From: Phragmites australis | Lineage: Eukaryota > Streptophyta > Magnoliopsida > Poales > Poaceae | Direction: 5' to 3' | DNA: 64,000 nucleotides | Assembly (NCBI RefSeq): GCF_958298935.1 | Contig: NC_084921.1 | Coordinates: 53,245,001 to 53,309,000, forward strand | Shown: positions 1 through 10,870 of the stretch, one piece after another | Position numbering within the stretch: position 1 is the stretch's first letter | Layout of the letters: each line of letters begins with the position of its first letter | Position numbers and translations under genes: made by a program | The notes under the pieces: model-generated | What the model was told of the DNA's origin: nothing | The model's database searches: none | What the model saw: only the letters and a program-made list of their open reading frames with translations

Positions 1-1
1 T

Positions 2-2032
2 CGTGCTTCCGGGAGGTCAGGTTCGACGCCTTCCAGCCGGTCAGGGGGCCGGAAGAGGGTTCGCCAGGAGCTAGAGGCAGTAGAGACACAGCAGCAACAG
101 TCCGAGCAGTCCGAGCAGTCTGAACAGCAGCAGCAGTCCGAGCAGTCTGAGCCGCAGCCTCCAGCTCAGGGAGAGGTTCGTTTGCTTGATCTCACGTCCT
201 GCAAGGGTCCGAGGATCAAGAGGCTGAGATTCGTACCAGTCGAGGAGTGGTTCCCTGAGGTCAGAGAGGAGGGGATTGATCCCCGGTTCTGGACAGTGGT
301 ACAGGAGAGCTTCTATCGCTCATTTGGCAGGAAGAGCGTTCAGTTAAGTCAGCACAGGACGCTGAGATGGGAGTACTTGCAGTCAGCTGCAGGGGGAGCA
401 GATGTGAGACGACACTTTGATGCATTCCCCGGTCTCACCGCTCTCCTTACTCAGGTGGACAGATATGTTGGGGATTGGGTCAGAGTATTCTATGCGACAG
501 TATGGATCGCTCCCGACAGGTCGTTCATTCAGTTCATGTTTCAGGGAGAGGTCTACAAATTGTACCGGGCAGATATGCTTGAGGCTCTGAGGCTTCAGGA
601 GAGTACCAGATTCTTGCATGAGGTCGTTCATCCGAACGCTCATCCTCCTCGTCGTCCTCTGACCGGTGGCGTTTTCCCGACGGATGACGAGATCCGTCTG
701 TTGTTCAGGTCGCCTTTTCCTCCAGGTTCACTGAGACTGCCAGAGATGCTGACTCCAGAGGCAAGGGCAGTTCACTTTGCACTCAGACGCAGCCTGTTGC
801 CTAGGATCGGGAACGCAGAGGCTATTACCAGTATCCAGCAGTGGTTGCTCTTATCTATCCTCACTCATCAGCAGTTCGACATTTTAGATCTCATCTTGTG
901 TGAGATTGAGGATAACATAGCAGAGGGTCTGGGCAGACAGCAGCCATTCGCGCATTTCATCTCATATTTGTTGGCTCGCTCGATTCATTATCCAGAGCAT
1001 CTTGGCGTCTACCAGCAATCCCCGAAGCGATTCCCGGACTATATTCCTAGCGCTCCGACGGACAGACGTCGCGGACAGCGTGCTATGGCGCAGGCTCAGC
1101 GGCAAATCCCAGCAGAGGAGCGAGACAGAGTTGCCGCTGAGGACCAGGCCCTTGCAGAGGCCGAGGCAGAGCTACCTCATGCCTTCATAGACTTGGATGA
1201 CGACGATAGTGACTCGGAGGATATCGAGTTCATTCCACCACTCCCGAGACGTCATGATGCTGAGGCTGGTGGTTCTACTCAGGGTGCGCCTCAGACATCA
1301 GTTCCTTCCTCAGATACTGAGACAGCTACCACCGAGCCCTCTGCTGCAGTGCCTTCGGAGATCACTCTTATCCTTCGGCAGATGCAGCAGCAGCAGGCAG
1401 CTCAGGCAGAGGATGCTCGCCGCCGAGAGGAGCAGCAGTTTGCACTGATGCAGTCACTACAGCAGCAGCAGCAGGCCATGTTTGCAGCACTTCAGGCAGA
1501 CCGTGAGAACAACGCCAGATTGTTCTCCGTTCTTTTCCAGGCACAGGGCCTTCAGTTGCCAGCTCCAGCACCTGCTTCAGCTCCTGCCCCGAGTCATCTC
1601 CCAGGAAGTGTCAGTGCACTCTTGCGTACTCCAGGGTCCGATTTCCCTCTGTCAGCTCTCTTGGCCTCCGGAGTGTACTCTCTGCCTGCTGGGATGTCTC
1701 AGAGGCCAGTGTTACCATCGTTGACTTCTCCTATACCCACTGGCCCTCTGAGTTTCGAGGACACTCCACAGCCGACAGTCCCCGAGCAGCAGCAGCCAGT
1801 CATCTCTCCTCATGTCCCTCAGCTGTCAGTTGTGCCTTCTTCAGTCGCTGAGCCAGCACTTGACGCTCCAGATGCTGCTCTTCAGTCAGTGCAGGATCAG
1901 ATCGTTGAGGCGACAGCAGCTGCGGGTCACAGTTCGTCCAGCTCTGACTCCGAGGCCGACGGTTCTCAGTTCGTCGTGGCACCTTCTTCGACACCATTGG
2001 GTCCTCCATCTTCTCCAGCTCCGGCTGCTTAG
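2..2032 (+). CDS. Env-like extra ORF of a SIRE/Maximus-type Ty1-copia retrotransposon, 5' end outside the window
   Basis: The frame is open from base 2 to a TAG at 2030-2032, giving at least 676 residues; no start is visible, so the protein begins upstream. The visible N-terminus is basic and then Gln/Ser/Glu-rich. A globular domain follows at roughly residues 65-330, with the pattern DWVRVFYATVWIA, which resembles the 'putative plant transposon protein' domain of grass elements. After that come an acidic stretch (DLDDDDSDSEDIEF), a Gln-rich probable coiled coil near residues 440-520, and a Pro/Ser/Ala-rich tail. It lies upstream of a polypurine tract and LTR, which is where SIRE-type copia elements carry an env-like ORF. 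No signal peptide or convincing membrane segment is seen, so an envelope role is not supported by the sequence. Function unknown. Confidence 0.72.
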   Translation, partial: RASGRSGSTPSSRSGGRKRVRQELEAVETQQQQSEQSEQSEQQQQSEQSEPQPPAQGEVRLLDLTSCKGPRIKRLRFVPVEEWFPEVREEGIDPRFWTVVQESFYRSFGRKSVQLSQHRTLRWEYLQSAAGGADVRRHFDAFPGLTALLTQVDRYVGDWVRVFYATVWIAPDRSFIQFMFQGEVYKLYRADMLEALRLQESTRFLHEVVHPNAHPPRRPLTGGVFPTDDEIRLLFRSPFPPGSLRLPEMLTPEARAVHFALRRSLLPRIGNAEAITSIQQWLLLSILTHQQFDILDLILCEIEDNIAEGLGRQQPFAHFISYLLARSIHYPEHLGVYQQSPKRFPDYIPSAPTDRRRGQRAMAQAQRQIPAEERDRVAAEDQALAEAEAELPHAFIDLDDDDSDSEDIEFIPPLPRRHDAEAGGSTQGAPQTSVPSSDTETATTEPSAAVPSEITLILRQMQQQQAAQAEDARRREEQQFALMQSLQQQQQAMFAALQADRENNARLFSVLFQAQGLQLPAPAPASAPAPSHLPGSVSALLRTPGSDFPLSALLASGVYSLPAGMSQRPVLPSLTSPIPTGPLSFEDTPQPTVPEQQQPVISPHVPQLSVVPSSVAEPALDAPDAALQSVQDQIVEATAAAGHSSSSSDSEADGSQFVVAPSSTPLGPPSSPAPAA

Positions 2033-2429
2033 TCATGTCCTAGTTTTTTTTTCTCTTTTTGGTGCTTAGATGCCAAAGGGGGAGAGTCTAGTAATAGGGG
2101 GAGTTGGTAGAGAAAGTATCTGGTGAGTCTAGTGAGATTTTGATTCAGGGGGAGGTTAGATTTTTGGGTAGCTAGTTTTGAAATGTTGGATCTTATGGAT
2201 TGATTTTGATGTTATGACAGGCTATCTGGCTCTGTATATGGATGTGTTTCGCCTGTCATCACATTGTGTTTATTTTCATGCTCGCATAATTCCTACCTAT
2301 TCTAGCATGATAGTTTTGTAGCGCTAGGCTTTATCTCGCTTTTATTGCTTTATACATTCTTTTGCCTAGTATGATAGGTTGCTCTTCAAATTCATATCTC
2401 TATTGTTATTTGTGTTGTCATCAATCACC

Positions 2430-2443
2430 AAAAAGGGGGAGAT
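2430..2443 (+). other. Polypurine tract next to the LTR
   Basis: An A-run followed by GGGGGAGA lies directly before the TG that opens the LTR. This is the plus-strand primer position of an LTR retrotransposon. Several further GGGGGAG runs occur between 2070 and 2155 in the spacer behind the env-like ORF, as is common in SIRE-type elements. Confidence 0.75.
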
Positions 2444-2969
2444 TGTAGCATCTAGGCCCCTAGGTAAGTGGTAAGTGTTTCGGTGATTAATGACAACCAT
2501 ATTACTGTGACTAACAATTTGTTTTGAAGGGAATCAAAAATTCAGTATACAATGACATTTGGTTAATCTTGGTCCCTAAAAGTGCTTATATGGACAATCA
2601 AAGGACATATGCTTTAAGACTAAGGATCTTCTAGTTCTAAGTATCACAAAGGAGATGAAGGATACTTAGAGTAGTATAGGTCTCCTTTTTTTCTTTTTGT
2701 CTTTTGACCGTACTATAAAGGGGGGCTAAAAGTAGTAGCTTGACTTAGTGAGTCTAGACGTAGATGATGCACACTTGTTAAATTCTAGCACTAGGTAGAG
2801 CATACAAGTCCATGGTGAAACTATCAAGGAATTAGAGCTCAAAAAGAGTTGAATTGGACAAGTTCACAAAACATTTATTCACCGGATTATCCTCTGATGG
2901 ATGTCTAATACTCACCGGATAAACACTAATTGAGGCATCCGAATTATATGAAAAATTTCAGAAGTGTTA

Positions 2970-3450
2970 CACCGGAATATCCGGTGCTTAAAGTCCGGTG
3001 ACCACCGGAGCTTTTCCAGCAGAGAAAATTTTCGGAGAAAAACAATTTTGTACCCACCGGATTATCCGGTGAATGCATAATATGAACACCGGACTATTTC
3101 TTGCAGAGAGCATTGCTTCGGGCCACAGTGGAAAATTACGTTCACAGGATTATCCGGTGACTTAGCTGGCAGACCACCGGAGAAATGTTGTGAAGAAACT
3201 CAGACAAATTGAACTCACCGGATTATCCGGTGGTAGCAAAAATATCACCGGAGTATTTCTTGCAGAAGGTTCTGAAATTCGAAGGGTCGGGTGAGTTGTA
3301 CTCACCGGATTATCCGGTGTTGACTGTTGTTCACCGGAGTTTATCACCGGACAAATGTTGCCGTGCAACGGCTAGTGACAGCTGGCTCTGGGTTTGAACC
3401 CACCGGACTATCCGGTGATCTTAAGGATACAGCCAGCGGATTATCCGGTG
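2970..3450. repeat. Seven-copy array of a 17-bp palindrome, CACCGGATTATCCGGTG, in the LTR U3
   Basis: Copies start at 2970, 3055, 3143, 3216, 3303, 3401 and 3434. Three (3055, 3216, 3303) are exact; the others differ by one or two bases. The arms CACCGGAT and ATCCGGTG are perfect 8-bp inverted repeats around a single T. Start-to-start spacing is 85, 88, 73, 87, 98 and 33 bases, so most copies recur about every 85 bases. Half sites (CACCGGAG, CACCGGAC) lie between them, some followed by a repeated TATTTCTTGCAGA. Confidence 0.9.
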
Positions 3451-3477
3451 ATTACAGTAAAATGAGAGTGGTTAGCC

Positions 3478-3510
3478 AACGGCTAATTTTTGATCTCTAG
3501 GCTATAAATA
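3478..3510 (+). promoter_or_regulatory. LTR core promoter: AACGGCTAATTTTT box and TATAAATA
   Basis: TATAAATA is at 3503-3510 and AACGGCTAATTTTT at 3478-3491, just behind the last palindrome. Nearly the same box, AACGGCTAGTTTTT, precedes the TATA of the second copia LTR at 17861-17874. Together they mark the U3/R side of the LTR. Transcription would be expected to start about 30 bases after the TATA. Confidence 0.65.
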
Positions 3511-4212
3511 CCCACTCAGTTGGTTTCAACAGTTGCTCTTGCAACCCTGTAGCAGCTCATACACTTGGTGTGTCATTTAGAGGCAAGAGAGGGAGCACTT
3601 GTGTCCATTTTAAGTTCTTAGTTGAGGATTAAGGACTTCTTTGAGTGCTTGGAGAGTAACAAGTGTGCATCTAGCTGTTGTCTAGGCTTGGTCTTTGTCA
3701 AGTGAAGCTTGAGGCTTGTTACTCTTGGTGGTTGGCAACACCTAGACGGTCTTGGTGATCGGAGGATTTCTCGGTGAGCTCTTGGAGCAATTGTGGGAGC
3801 CCCGAAAAAGAGGATGTACTTGGTTTGATACCCGCCAATCCGGAGATGGAGAAAGGGTAATCAAGAGGGAGCACTTGAGCCTTGGTGACTCAAGGGGGAG
3901 CGACATCCTTGGTGGATGCTCCAACGAGGACTAGGGGGAAGTGCCAACTTCTCGAAACCTCGGGAAAAAATCGGTGTTGTCTTCTCTGACTCTTTACTTT
4001 CTTGCATCTTATTTTGAGCTTTGTTATTATTGCAAGTTCTTCTTGGGAATTGTCTTTCTTAGTTAATTCTTGCGTGGTTAGCTATCTTGTGCTAGTTAAA
4101 ATTCTTTACTTGCGTTTCTTATAAGTTTTATTTGGTCAAGCAGTGGTTAATTAAAAAAAAAAATTAATATCCCAATTCACCCCCCCCTCTTGGGCTATTC
4201 GATCCTTTCAAT

Positions 4213-4224
4213 TGGTATCAGAGC
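4213..4224 (+). other. Primer-binding site, initiator-Met tRNA type
   Basis: TGGTATCAGAGC lies two bases after the LTR end. This is the usual complement of plant initiator methionine tRNA used by copia elements. It shows that a 5' internal region starts here, immediately downstream of an LTR that also ends another element. Confidence 0.9.
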
Positions 4225-4258
4225 CACGTTCTCTTGATAGGCTTAAAATCCTAGAGAA

Positions 4259-4474
4259 ATGGCCCCGGGGAGCGGAAGTAGCGTGCCAAGGTTCGAGGGA
4301 AAGAACTTTGCTTATTGGAAAGTTCGCATGGCGAGCTATCTAGAGGCTATTTCCCCCGAGTGTTGGCAAGCAACCTCCGTTGGGTTTGAACAACCTTTTA
4401 CCGAACAAGAAGTTAGGTGGAATGCTAAGGCTAAGAATGCTATATTTGAGGGAATTAGTGAAGAAGTTTTCTCT
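4259..4474 (+). pseudogene. Copia gag, N-terminal 72 codons, cut off
   Basis: The ATG at 4259 opens a frame with the SIRE/copia gag N-terminal pattern: RFEGKNFAYWKVRMASYL, then WNAKAKNAIFEGISEEVF. The latter is the start of the UBN2-type gag domain. From about 4475 the reading runs into unrelated LTR-like sequence and stops at 4492. Capsid core, zinc knuckle and all of pol are missing, so nothing functional is encoded. The next sequence to the right is a large LTR-like block; no continuation of this gag was found after it. Confidence 0.82.
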
Positions 4475-7400
4475 TGTCAGGCTGTGCCGTAGTGTTTAAT
4501 GCTACAGGACGGGACACGACAAGCCTATGCTGGCCACAACTAGGTCCGCTTCGAAGGACGAACTGGGTAAAAGAAAATACTTGAGTGGAAAAGTATGTAA
4601 TGAAATTAGACTAATTAGGCACATACTTGCCCCGCGACCAGAGAGAACTAGTCGCTGGGTTTCCCTCTGAGACCTGGGGACTAGTTGGAGAAACTGGTCG
4701 TGTGGTCGCTGGCTGGACGTGCCGGGGGACCATGCTCCTACCCAATCATAACATGTAGAAAAGACTAATATTTGACCGCGGTAGGTCCCCCTACCAGAGG
4801 ACCCTATTATTCTTTACACCGACAGTGTCATTAAGCATAAGAATGCATCACGAGCATCATGTTTATTTGTTGAGTACTTGTTAATTCTTTTGGTGGTTTA
4901 ACTTGCGTTAGAGTTATAAAAATACCTGACGCTAAAGTTTCTTTTAGTTTATATCCCGCGCAGGCATGGTAGGTGAGTTCAATTTAAATTGGGCTCATCT
5001 CATTTTGTTATCACTGCACAAGAATTTTTAGAATTTACGGAGCACTAGAGCATCCTTTTGGGTAAATAGAAGAGAGAAGGAATAAAATTTCAGCTGAAAT
5101 ATTTCATTACTCTAAAGCATGGGACCCGCTAGCCGGCCCCACTACCTCTTTCTCTCCCACTCGGCTACAAGACCAGCAGCTCCACCTCACTCCCTCACAT
5201 GCTCTCTCTCTCTCACACTCTCTTGCTCACTCCAACCAGCCGAAGAGCAAGAAAGGATAGCAGCTCCCTCTCCTCTTCAAGCTCTCTCTCACTTTTCCTC
5301 AAAAATCTGCCCTCAAGAAGCAAAAATCAAGGTATGCATGTCATCCCATTGCCTTCCCCACATCCCTAGCTCTCCATCCATCCAAGATTTTCTTGCATGC
5401 ATGAAGATCTGGAAGAATTGCAAATCATTTTTTGTCACCACTTTGTTCTAGAATTTTAGCAGCATCTTCTCTTCCCTTTTCCAAGCTTTTTCTTCGATTC
5501 TTCCCCAAATCGACAGCCACAAACCTTGGGAAAACACCTTGGGTAAGTCTTCTAGGTTTTCCATGTGAGGATGCACGAATTAGTTGGCTTTTGGATGGGA
5601 TTTATGGGCTGCAATCGAGGAATAGCGAAGTAGCATCATGTTATTGAGGCATTAGAGATAGAAGGAAGGTTTGGATGAGTACAACTAATGATTCAAGTTG
5701 ATGGAGTGGATAAATTAGGTTTAGAATGCATGTTTTAGTGCCTATACATGCTTATGTGGGTTAGACTTAAACATGCAAGTTGAATCGGTCGAACAATCAT
5801 CAAAAAATTCATGTTCTGCAGGAACTCTGACTCTGGGTCACAACTCGGAGGTTCTAGGTGATCCTAACTAAACATACCCGAGGACCCCCACCCGAAAGTT
5901 CACCTGGATACTCTGGAACCCAGAGGGTTCGAGTTCAACCCGGAGGTTCCGGGTGATCATAACCAAAAATACCCAAGGAACCCCACCTGGAGGTTCACTC
6001 GGAGGGTCTGAGTTCACGTGAAGACTCTGGATTCTACTATTTATAAGGCGTTTTTCTTTTGTATTTATTTTGCTGATAGCTTGTAAATTTTATAGTTAAT
6101 TCATACAAACTCTAAAAATCATGAGACTAGTCGCGTTAGCTTCTTATGACTATGAACTACATGTTAAAAATGTTGTAACTCAATAAATACTTTCTGATAT
6201 CTAATTAATTATTTAAATGCATTTTAGCTTAATTAAATCACAGTTAATTAGTGTCATATCCTAAAATTATGGAACCACTTGAAAAATTCATATTATGATC
6301 AGTTCTATCTAGGAAAAATATATTTTGGTATAAAAGTACTATTTAAATTGTTGTAACTCATTTAGTCTTAATAGCTAGCTTAAGTAAGATCATTTTTTGA
6401 TAGACCTTAAATAAATCATTGTTATCATGAGCTTATGTATTTAAATTTGAGCGTATCTTGCTGAATTATGTTCAGTACCCAGTACCACATCACCATTAAA
6501 ATTTTGTAGCATTTTCATTGCATCTCTTTCATGCTCATCATTGCATGCGATCTTTGTTAGTGAACGAAGGACCGGAGGGTGACGCGAGCGTGATCGACGG
6601 CGATCCGAAAGTTGTTTCCCTTGCTTGTGAAGCTGATCAACAAGTCAAACATCTAAGCATTTTCATCTCATTACTTCGGACCATATATTGTGTCAATTGA
6701 TAAGTTATGCTTTATGTATGTTTGCATGTCAATGAGTCTTATGTCGGGTTTTGGGTTAGATCCTATTTGTTATATTACCCTCCTTTGATATTGTTTATCG
6801 CTTGATCCTTTGTAACATGTGTTGTTCATGTCACATAATGGTCTAACTTGAAAAGAATGTGTTATGCTTAGCATGGTATAGGTCATCGGTAGAAGTTAAA
6901 CAATGGTTCGGCCATCGTTTGCGAGTTTAGGACTTACTTTATATCACAAAGATAATGATGATGAAGGATGGTGTAAGTTAATTAGGATGAGCTGAGATGC
7001 GGGTGGGAAATAGGGATAGCTCAAAAAGGGAGTCTCGGATGCTATATGCCTGCTTTAATCGATTAAGCATCGTCTGTTATTGCAGTTACCTTTAGCACTT
7101 ATCCGTACTTACCACGTATCCATATATGGGACGGATGAGCCGAATACCTTACGTAGCTGTGATCTTTTGGCGTGCTAGTCTCGTATGTTGTCGACATAAT
7201 AGGTTTTAAAAGGGTATCTAGTTTGCTCTGGGAGTAGTTCTAGATGAACCCCACATGCTGAGTCGCATGTTCAAATGGTTGGAGTTTATTTGAGAAAGGT
7301 TGATATGAGTACCCCTTGTGTGGACCTGTGTGTTCACGCAAGCCGTATGATCCTCAAATCGTGTGGGTAATAGAGTACCCCCTGTATGGTGTAAAACATT

Positions 7401-8326
7401 TCAAATTACCACGCTCTCGCTTATAAGTATGCTTCTATCTATTTGCATCAATCGTAGAGTTCGAATTGTGGTTGTGATGGTTTGTTGAGAAATGTATGGT
7501 GATGTTGTTGAAGTTTTGATACGGTTCAAGTTATCTTAGGATAGAAGGTTGTTTATGGTTTAGGTGTAGTGATTATACTTGAGTCGAAATTGCTCTTGCA
7601 TATAAAATTCACTTAAACTTGTGGCTGAGTCATTGCTAATTATTCAAATTGCATTCTTCTTAGAGTCAGACTATTTATAAGTGCCCATTACAGATTAAGT
7701 CTTGCAAAGTACATTCGTACTCACGTGCTTTGTTTGCCTTTCAGGTGAGTAAGATTTAGTTTTTGGCTACTTTACGTCCGCCGATGTTGACGACGGGCAG
7801 AAGTTGTGCCATTCTACTCGTGTGTTCTTATTTTGGAGTGACGTCTTAGGGCAAATGGCACTACCCATCTTTTATCGTCATGTAACTTATTCTGCTGCAT
7901 AGCTACTCTAGCAAACGCTCGAGTTCTGTATTTTGTTGTAAATTTTAATGTACTTAAAGATTTGTAACTTAATTTAATTACTCGCTCTTTATTATATATT
8001 GTGATGATATGCTTGTTGTAAAGACGGGTGTTCCGGTCCTGGAAGTAAAAACATGTCGGGACTATCAAAATAGTATTTCAATTAATCATTGTGGGCATGA
8101 TTATGAAAAATAATCATCCTAATAATTAGCTCAAATACTATTTAAACGGTTCCTTATAGTATATGATACAGTAATAACATCGTTATATATATATAATTTG
8201 ATCTTATTTATATATAGTTACTAATAAAATTGTTATATGCATAAAACTTATTCTAATATATCAAGTCCAAGGACGGCATCTGCCGGTGCTAGGACGTTGT
8301 GTTGGAATTTGGGTCGGGCCTGAACA
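4475..8326 (+). repeat. Large (about 3.85 kb) gypsy-type LTR-like block, probably a solo LTR
   Basis: It opens with TGTCAGGC inside the gag frame and closes with GCCTGAACA, an inverted match apart from one extra A. The interior has no significant ORF. Its character (CT-rich leader near 5150-5320, AT-rich middle, tail with GTCAGGACGT-like wording) is that of long Ty3-gypsy LTRs of grasses. The flanking pentamers (TCTCT left, ATTAT right) do not match, so a simple solo-LTR insertion is not proved. Boundary placement is inference. Confidence 0.5.
5838..6048. repeat. Cluster of CCGG-type near-palindromes ahead of a TATA-like box in the long LTR
   Basis: The best copy is ACCCGGAGGTTCCGGGT at 5938-5954, with 7-bp arms around GGT. 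Related wording (ACTCGGAGGTTCTAGGT, CACCTGGAGGTTCAC, CACTCGGAGGGTCTGAG) surrounds it between 5838 and 6016. A TATA-like TTTATAA follows near 6040. The arrangement matches the other two clusters in this window although the LTR is of another type. Confidence 0.6.
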
Positions 8327-9347
8327 ATTATTAGGGCGTTGAATGGATAAAATTATTATATTCCCAATCTTATTTCTTTTCCGAGAAGTTCCTATACAAA
8401 GTTCCATGGAATTCCTGTTGATCACTAGAACTTGAGAACAAATATTCTTGTTTAAAAAAGTAATGTCTCTTTTTTGCAGCGGACATAATCAACTTGATTG
8501 GTAGAACCTCCCGTTTACCTAGACTCCAACTCAGGATGGTCGCAGATCGTGTTAGTATGTTTCTAAAAGATTTGATACTACACTCTCTCAAGACAGCTAG
8601 GGAGACAACTTCTCCCTGTGGTCAAGTTTTTTTTCTTCTTTTTTCGCAATGGAATTAATAGAAAAACTCCAAATGTTGGCAAAGTTTCCTTGATCAACAG
8701 TTGGTTGAACTATTGTAATTTGTTCATCTGATCTGATGCCTTGGAACAAGATCCAAGATAGGAGAGTGCAACAAGAGTTTTGGTAGCCCAACACGTTGCA
8801 AAATCGTCTCATTCAAGATAGAAGAAGATCCAATCTTTAACGACCTCCCAGCCGAAGTTGCAAAATCGTCTCACTCTGGTATTGAAGCGTTGGTGCTAGC
8901 TTTAGTGTCTGTTATCTCCACCGGCAAACTTAGATGCTAACTAAACAAACCTGCTTACAAGCCCTTTTGCAGGCTGCCTACCAGCATGTGTACCAAATGG
9001 AGCTGCTTCAAATCTATCCTGATTCGATATCTTGACATCATTCCTGCCAAAGAAAATTTCAGTTAGATTGTTCGTTCTCGAATGATTGATCTTTTGATGG
9101 TTTCAGAGACAAGGTTTTCATGATTCCGTTTGTTGTTAGGTGAAATTTGCAAAAAGTAATCTGATTTAACTTTTATGCTGTCAATCTATGACACCGCTAG
9201 AAGTGTTCTTATCCCTGAAATCTTTCCAGCTTTCGTCTTCTCTCATAGTTTGATTAGGGTGCATTAATTCATTTTCTTGATGTAGACTTTTGCCTCATTT
9301 TTTCTAGAAGTGACAAAGATGTAACATAATATTAGCAAATTTTGCTC

Positions 9348-9674
9348 CTAGACACTCTTTAGATATAACTTTCGTTGTAGAACACGATTTTTTATGTTCG
9401 CTGCGGGACACTAAAAATATGTGGCTGTTTACGAAACACATCAAGCCCATTAAAATACTATTTTTCTAAGTGTTGAAGAGAGAGAGAGACAATAGCCAAT
9501 ATACCAAGATTGTCCTTCTCTTATTTTTCTCTATGTTTTCTTCTCTGTCTAAAACTTAGAAAAGTAGTATTTTAATGGCATCGGTGTGTTCTAGCAAATA
9601 GCCATATTTTTAGTACCCGGTATCAAACTTAAAAAATCATATCCTACAGCAAAAACTACCTAAAGAGTGCCCAG
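9348..9674. mobile_element. Foldback MITE with about 120-bp terminal inverted repeats
   Basis: The left arm (9348-9471) and right arm (9554-9674) are imperfect inverted repeats over their whole length; shared blocks include CACTCTTTAG, ACTAAAAATATG and CATTAAAATACTA. The central 80 bases are non-coding with a short GA run. A long-arm, short-loop, non-coding structure fits a Mutator- or foldback-type MITE. No clean target-site duplication could be fixed, so the superfamily is open. Confidence 0.75.
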
Positions 9675-10357
9675 AATATAACATGCTACCCGAATGAAAA
9701 AAAAATACAACATAGGAAATAATGGTGATGGCTGAGAGATGTGGAGTCCTGTGGCTGTTCTCTGGTCTTTGACGACGACGTGGATTACTTTTCTTTGATA
9801 TTTTTCCATTCTACATATCCTCATACCTTACTGACTTCATTTCAGGGGTGGAGATAGCTTTCTGATCCAATTGGATATGCATTTCTTTTACTTATTCTAG
9901 CCACAACTCGAAAAAGGTCACAACTTTACTTGAGGACTTGAGGGGCCTTTAGCTAATACTATTGAATGTTTCTTATCGTCTATTGTGGGATAAGTCCCTA
10001 TCGTTTGCAGTAAAGAAATGCTTGTGCAAATATGCATCAACAAGCTGTTTTTTTTAACATGTGGACAAATGAGGATGCTAGATCATAGTCAGTGGTGGGA
10101 CTCGCATGCTAACATGAACTATATAATCACCTTCACTTTTCCGGCGGGAATCAGTAGTTAAACATACAAGAATATATGTATAATTCATCATAATCAGAAA
10201 GCACACGTTTAGTATAATTTGTTTCAAATTATTTAAAAATTCCCTCACAGTCCATAGGCCCTGAATCCAAATTATAAGTGAGGGGTTTCTCTTGGTGCCT
10301 GCTAAATGTTTTGTTTAACAGAGATGACTGGGCCTCGGCTCCTTCCATTCTTTTTGA

Positions 10358-10870
10358 CTCCCTCTATTTCTATTTATAAGGGACACACATTTCAAGGTTT
10401 AAACCTTGTGATTTTTTACCAACGATTTGTGTACAAAATAGAACCATTAGAATCATAATAGAAAATACTTTCCTATAATCGTAATTTTTTTCTATGAATA
10501 ATATATTATAAAAAATAATAGTTAAAGTGTAGTATTAGAGACTGTGCCAACTCAAACCACTCCCTTTATTTTGATTTGGAGTAAGTAATTATTTTGGATA
10601 TTGACATGGTCTTCAACACATATATTTGATCATTGTTTTTTTTTCTAAATGTTAATAAAAAATATTAAAAGTACAATGACTCGAAAGTATTTTTTTGATA
10701 AATCTACTAACATGATTTTTATGTCTAAAATCTCAATACTTTTATGTCTGCTCAAATTCTTAAACACATATCTATTTAAGAATATAGATGGTATGATTAG
10801 AACTTCTACACATATAAAATAGAGGAGCGACACTTAACTTTTATATAATTACTTTGAAAATAGAGGAGGG
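10358..10870. mobile_element. Stowaway-like MITE, probably two nested copies
   Basis: The left end ACTCCCTCTATTTC and the right end AAATAGAGGAGGG are inverted matches of the CTCCCTCNNTTT kind typical of Stowaway (Tc1/mariner) MITEs. A second pair inside (CTCCCTTTATTTTG near 10561 and AAATAGAGGAGCG near 10818) suggests a nested relative. There is no coding capacity. Confidence 0.5.

Larger units (their letters stand above)
2444..4210 (+). repeat. Ty1-copia (SIRE/Maximus-type) LTR, 1767 bp, shared by two internal regions
   Basis: It opens with TGTAGCATCTAGG right after a polypurine tract and closes with GATCCTTTCA two bases before a TGGTATCAGAGC primer-binding site. U3 holds an array of palindromes (2970-3450) and a TATA box (3503-3510). 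The left side is the 3' end of one element (env-like ORF) and the right side is the 5' end of another (PBS, gag). The same LTR therefore acts as 3' LTR and 5' LTR. There is no ORF of weight inside. Confidence 0.85.

Noticed and set aside
182..184. Start of the env-like ORF at 182
   Set aside because: The codon there is TTG, and the same frame is open from base 2 with similar Gln/Ser-rich composition, so the true start is outside the window.
2970..3450. Regularly spaced palindromes resembling a CRISPR array
   Set aside because: Repeats are only 17 bases, spacers vary from 16 to 81 bases, and the array sits in the U3 of a plant LTR with PPT, TATA and PBS in place.
4475..8326. A second copy of the 17-base target duplication or a gag continuation after 8326
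   Set aside because: Neither could be found; flanking pentamers differ and downstream frames do not read as gag.
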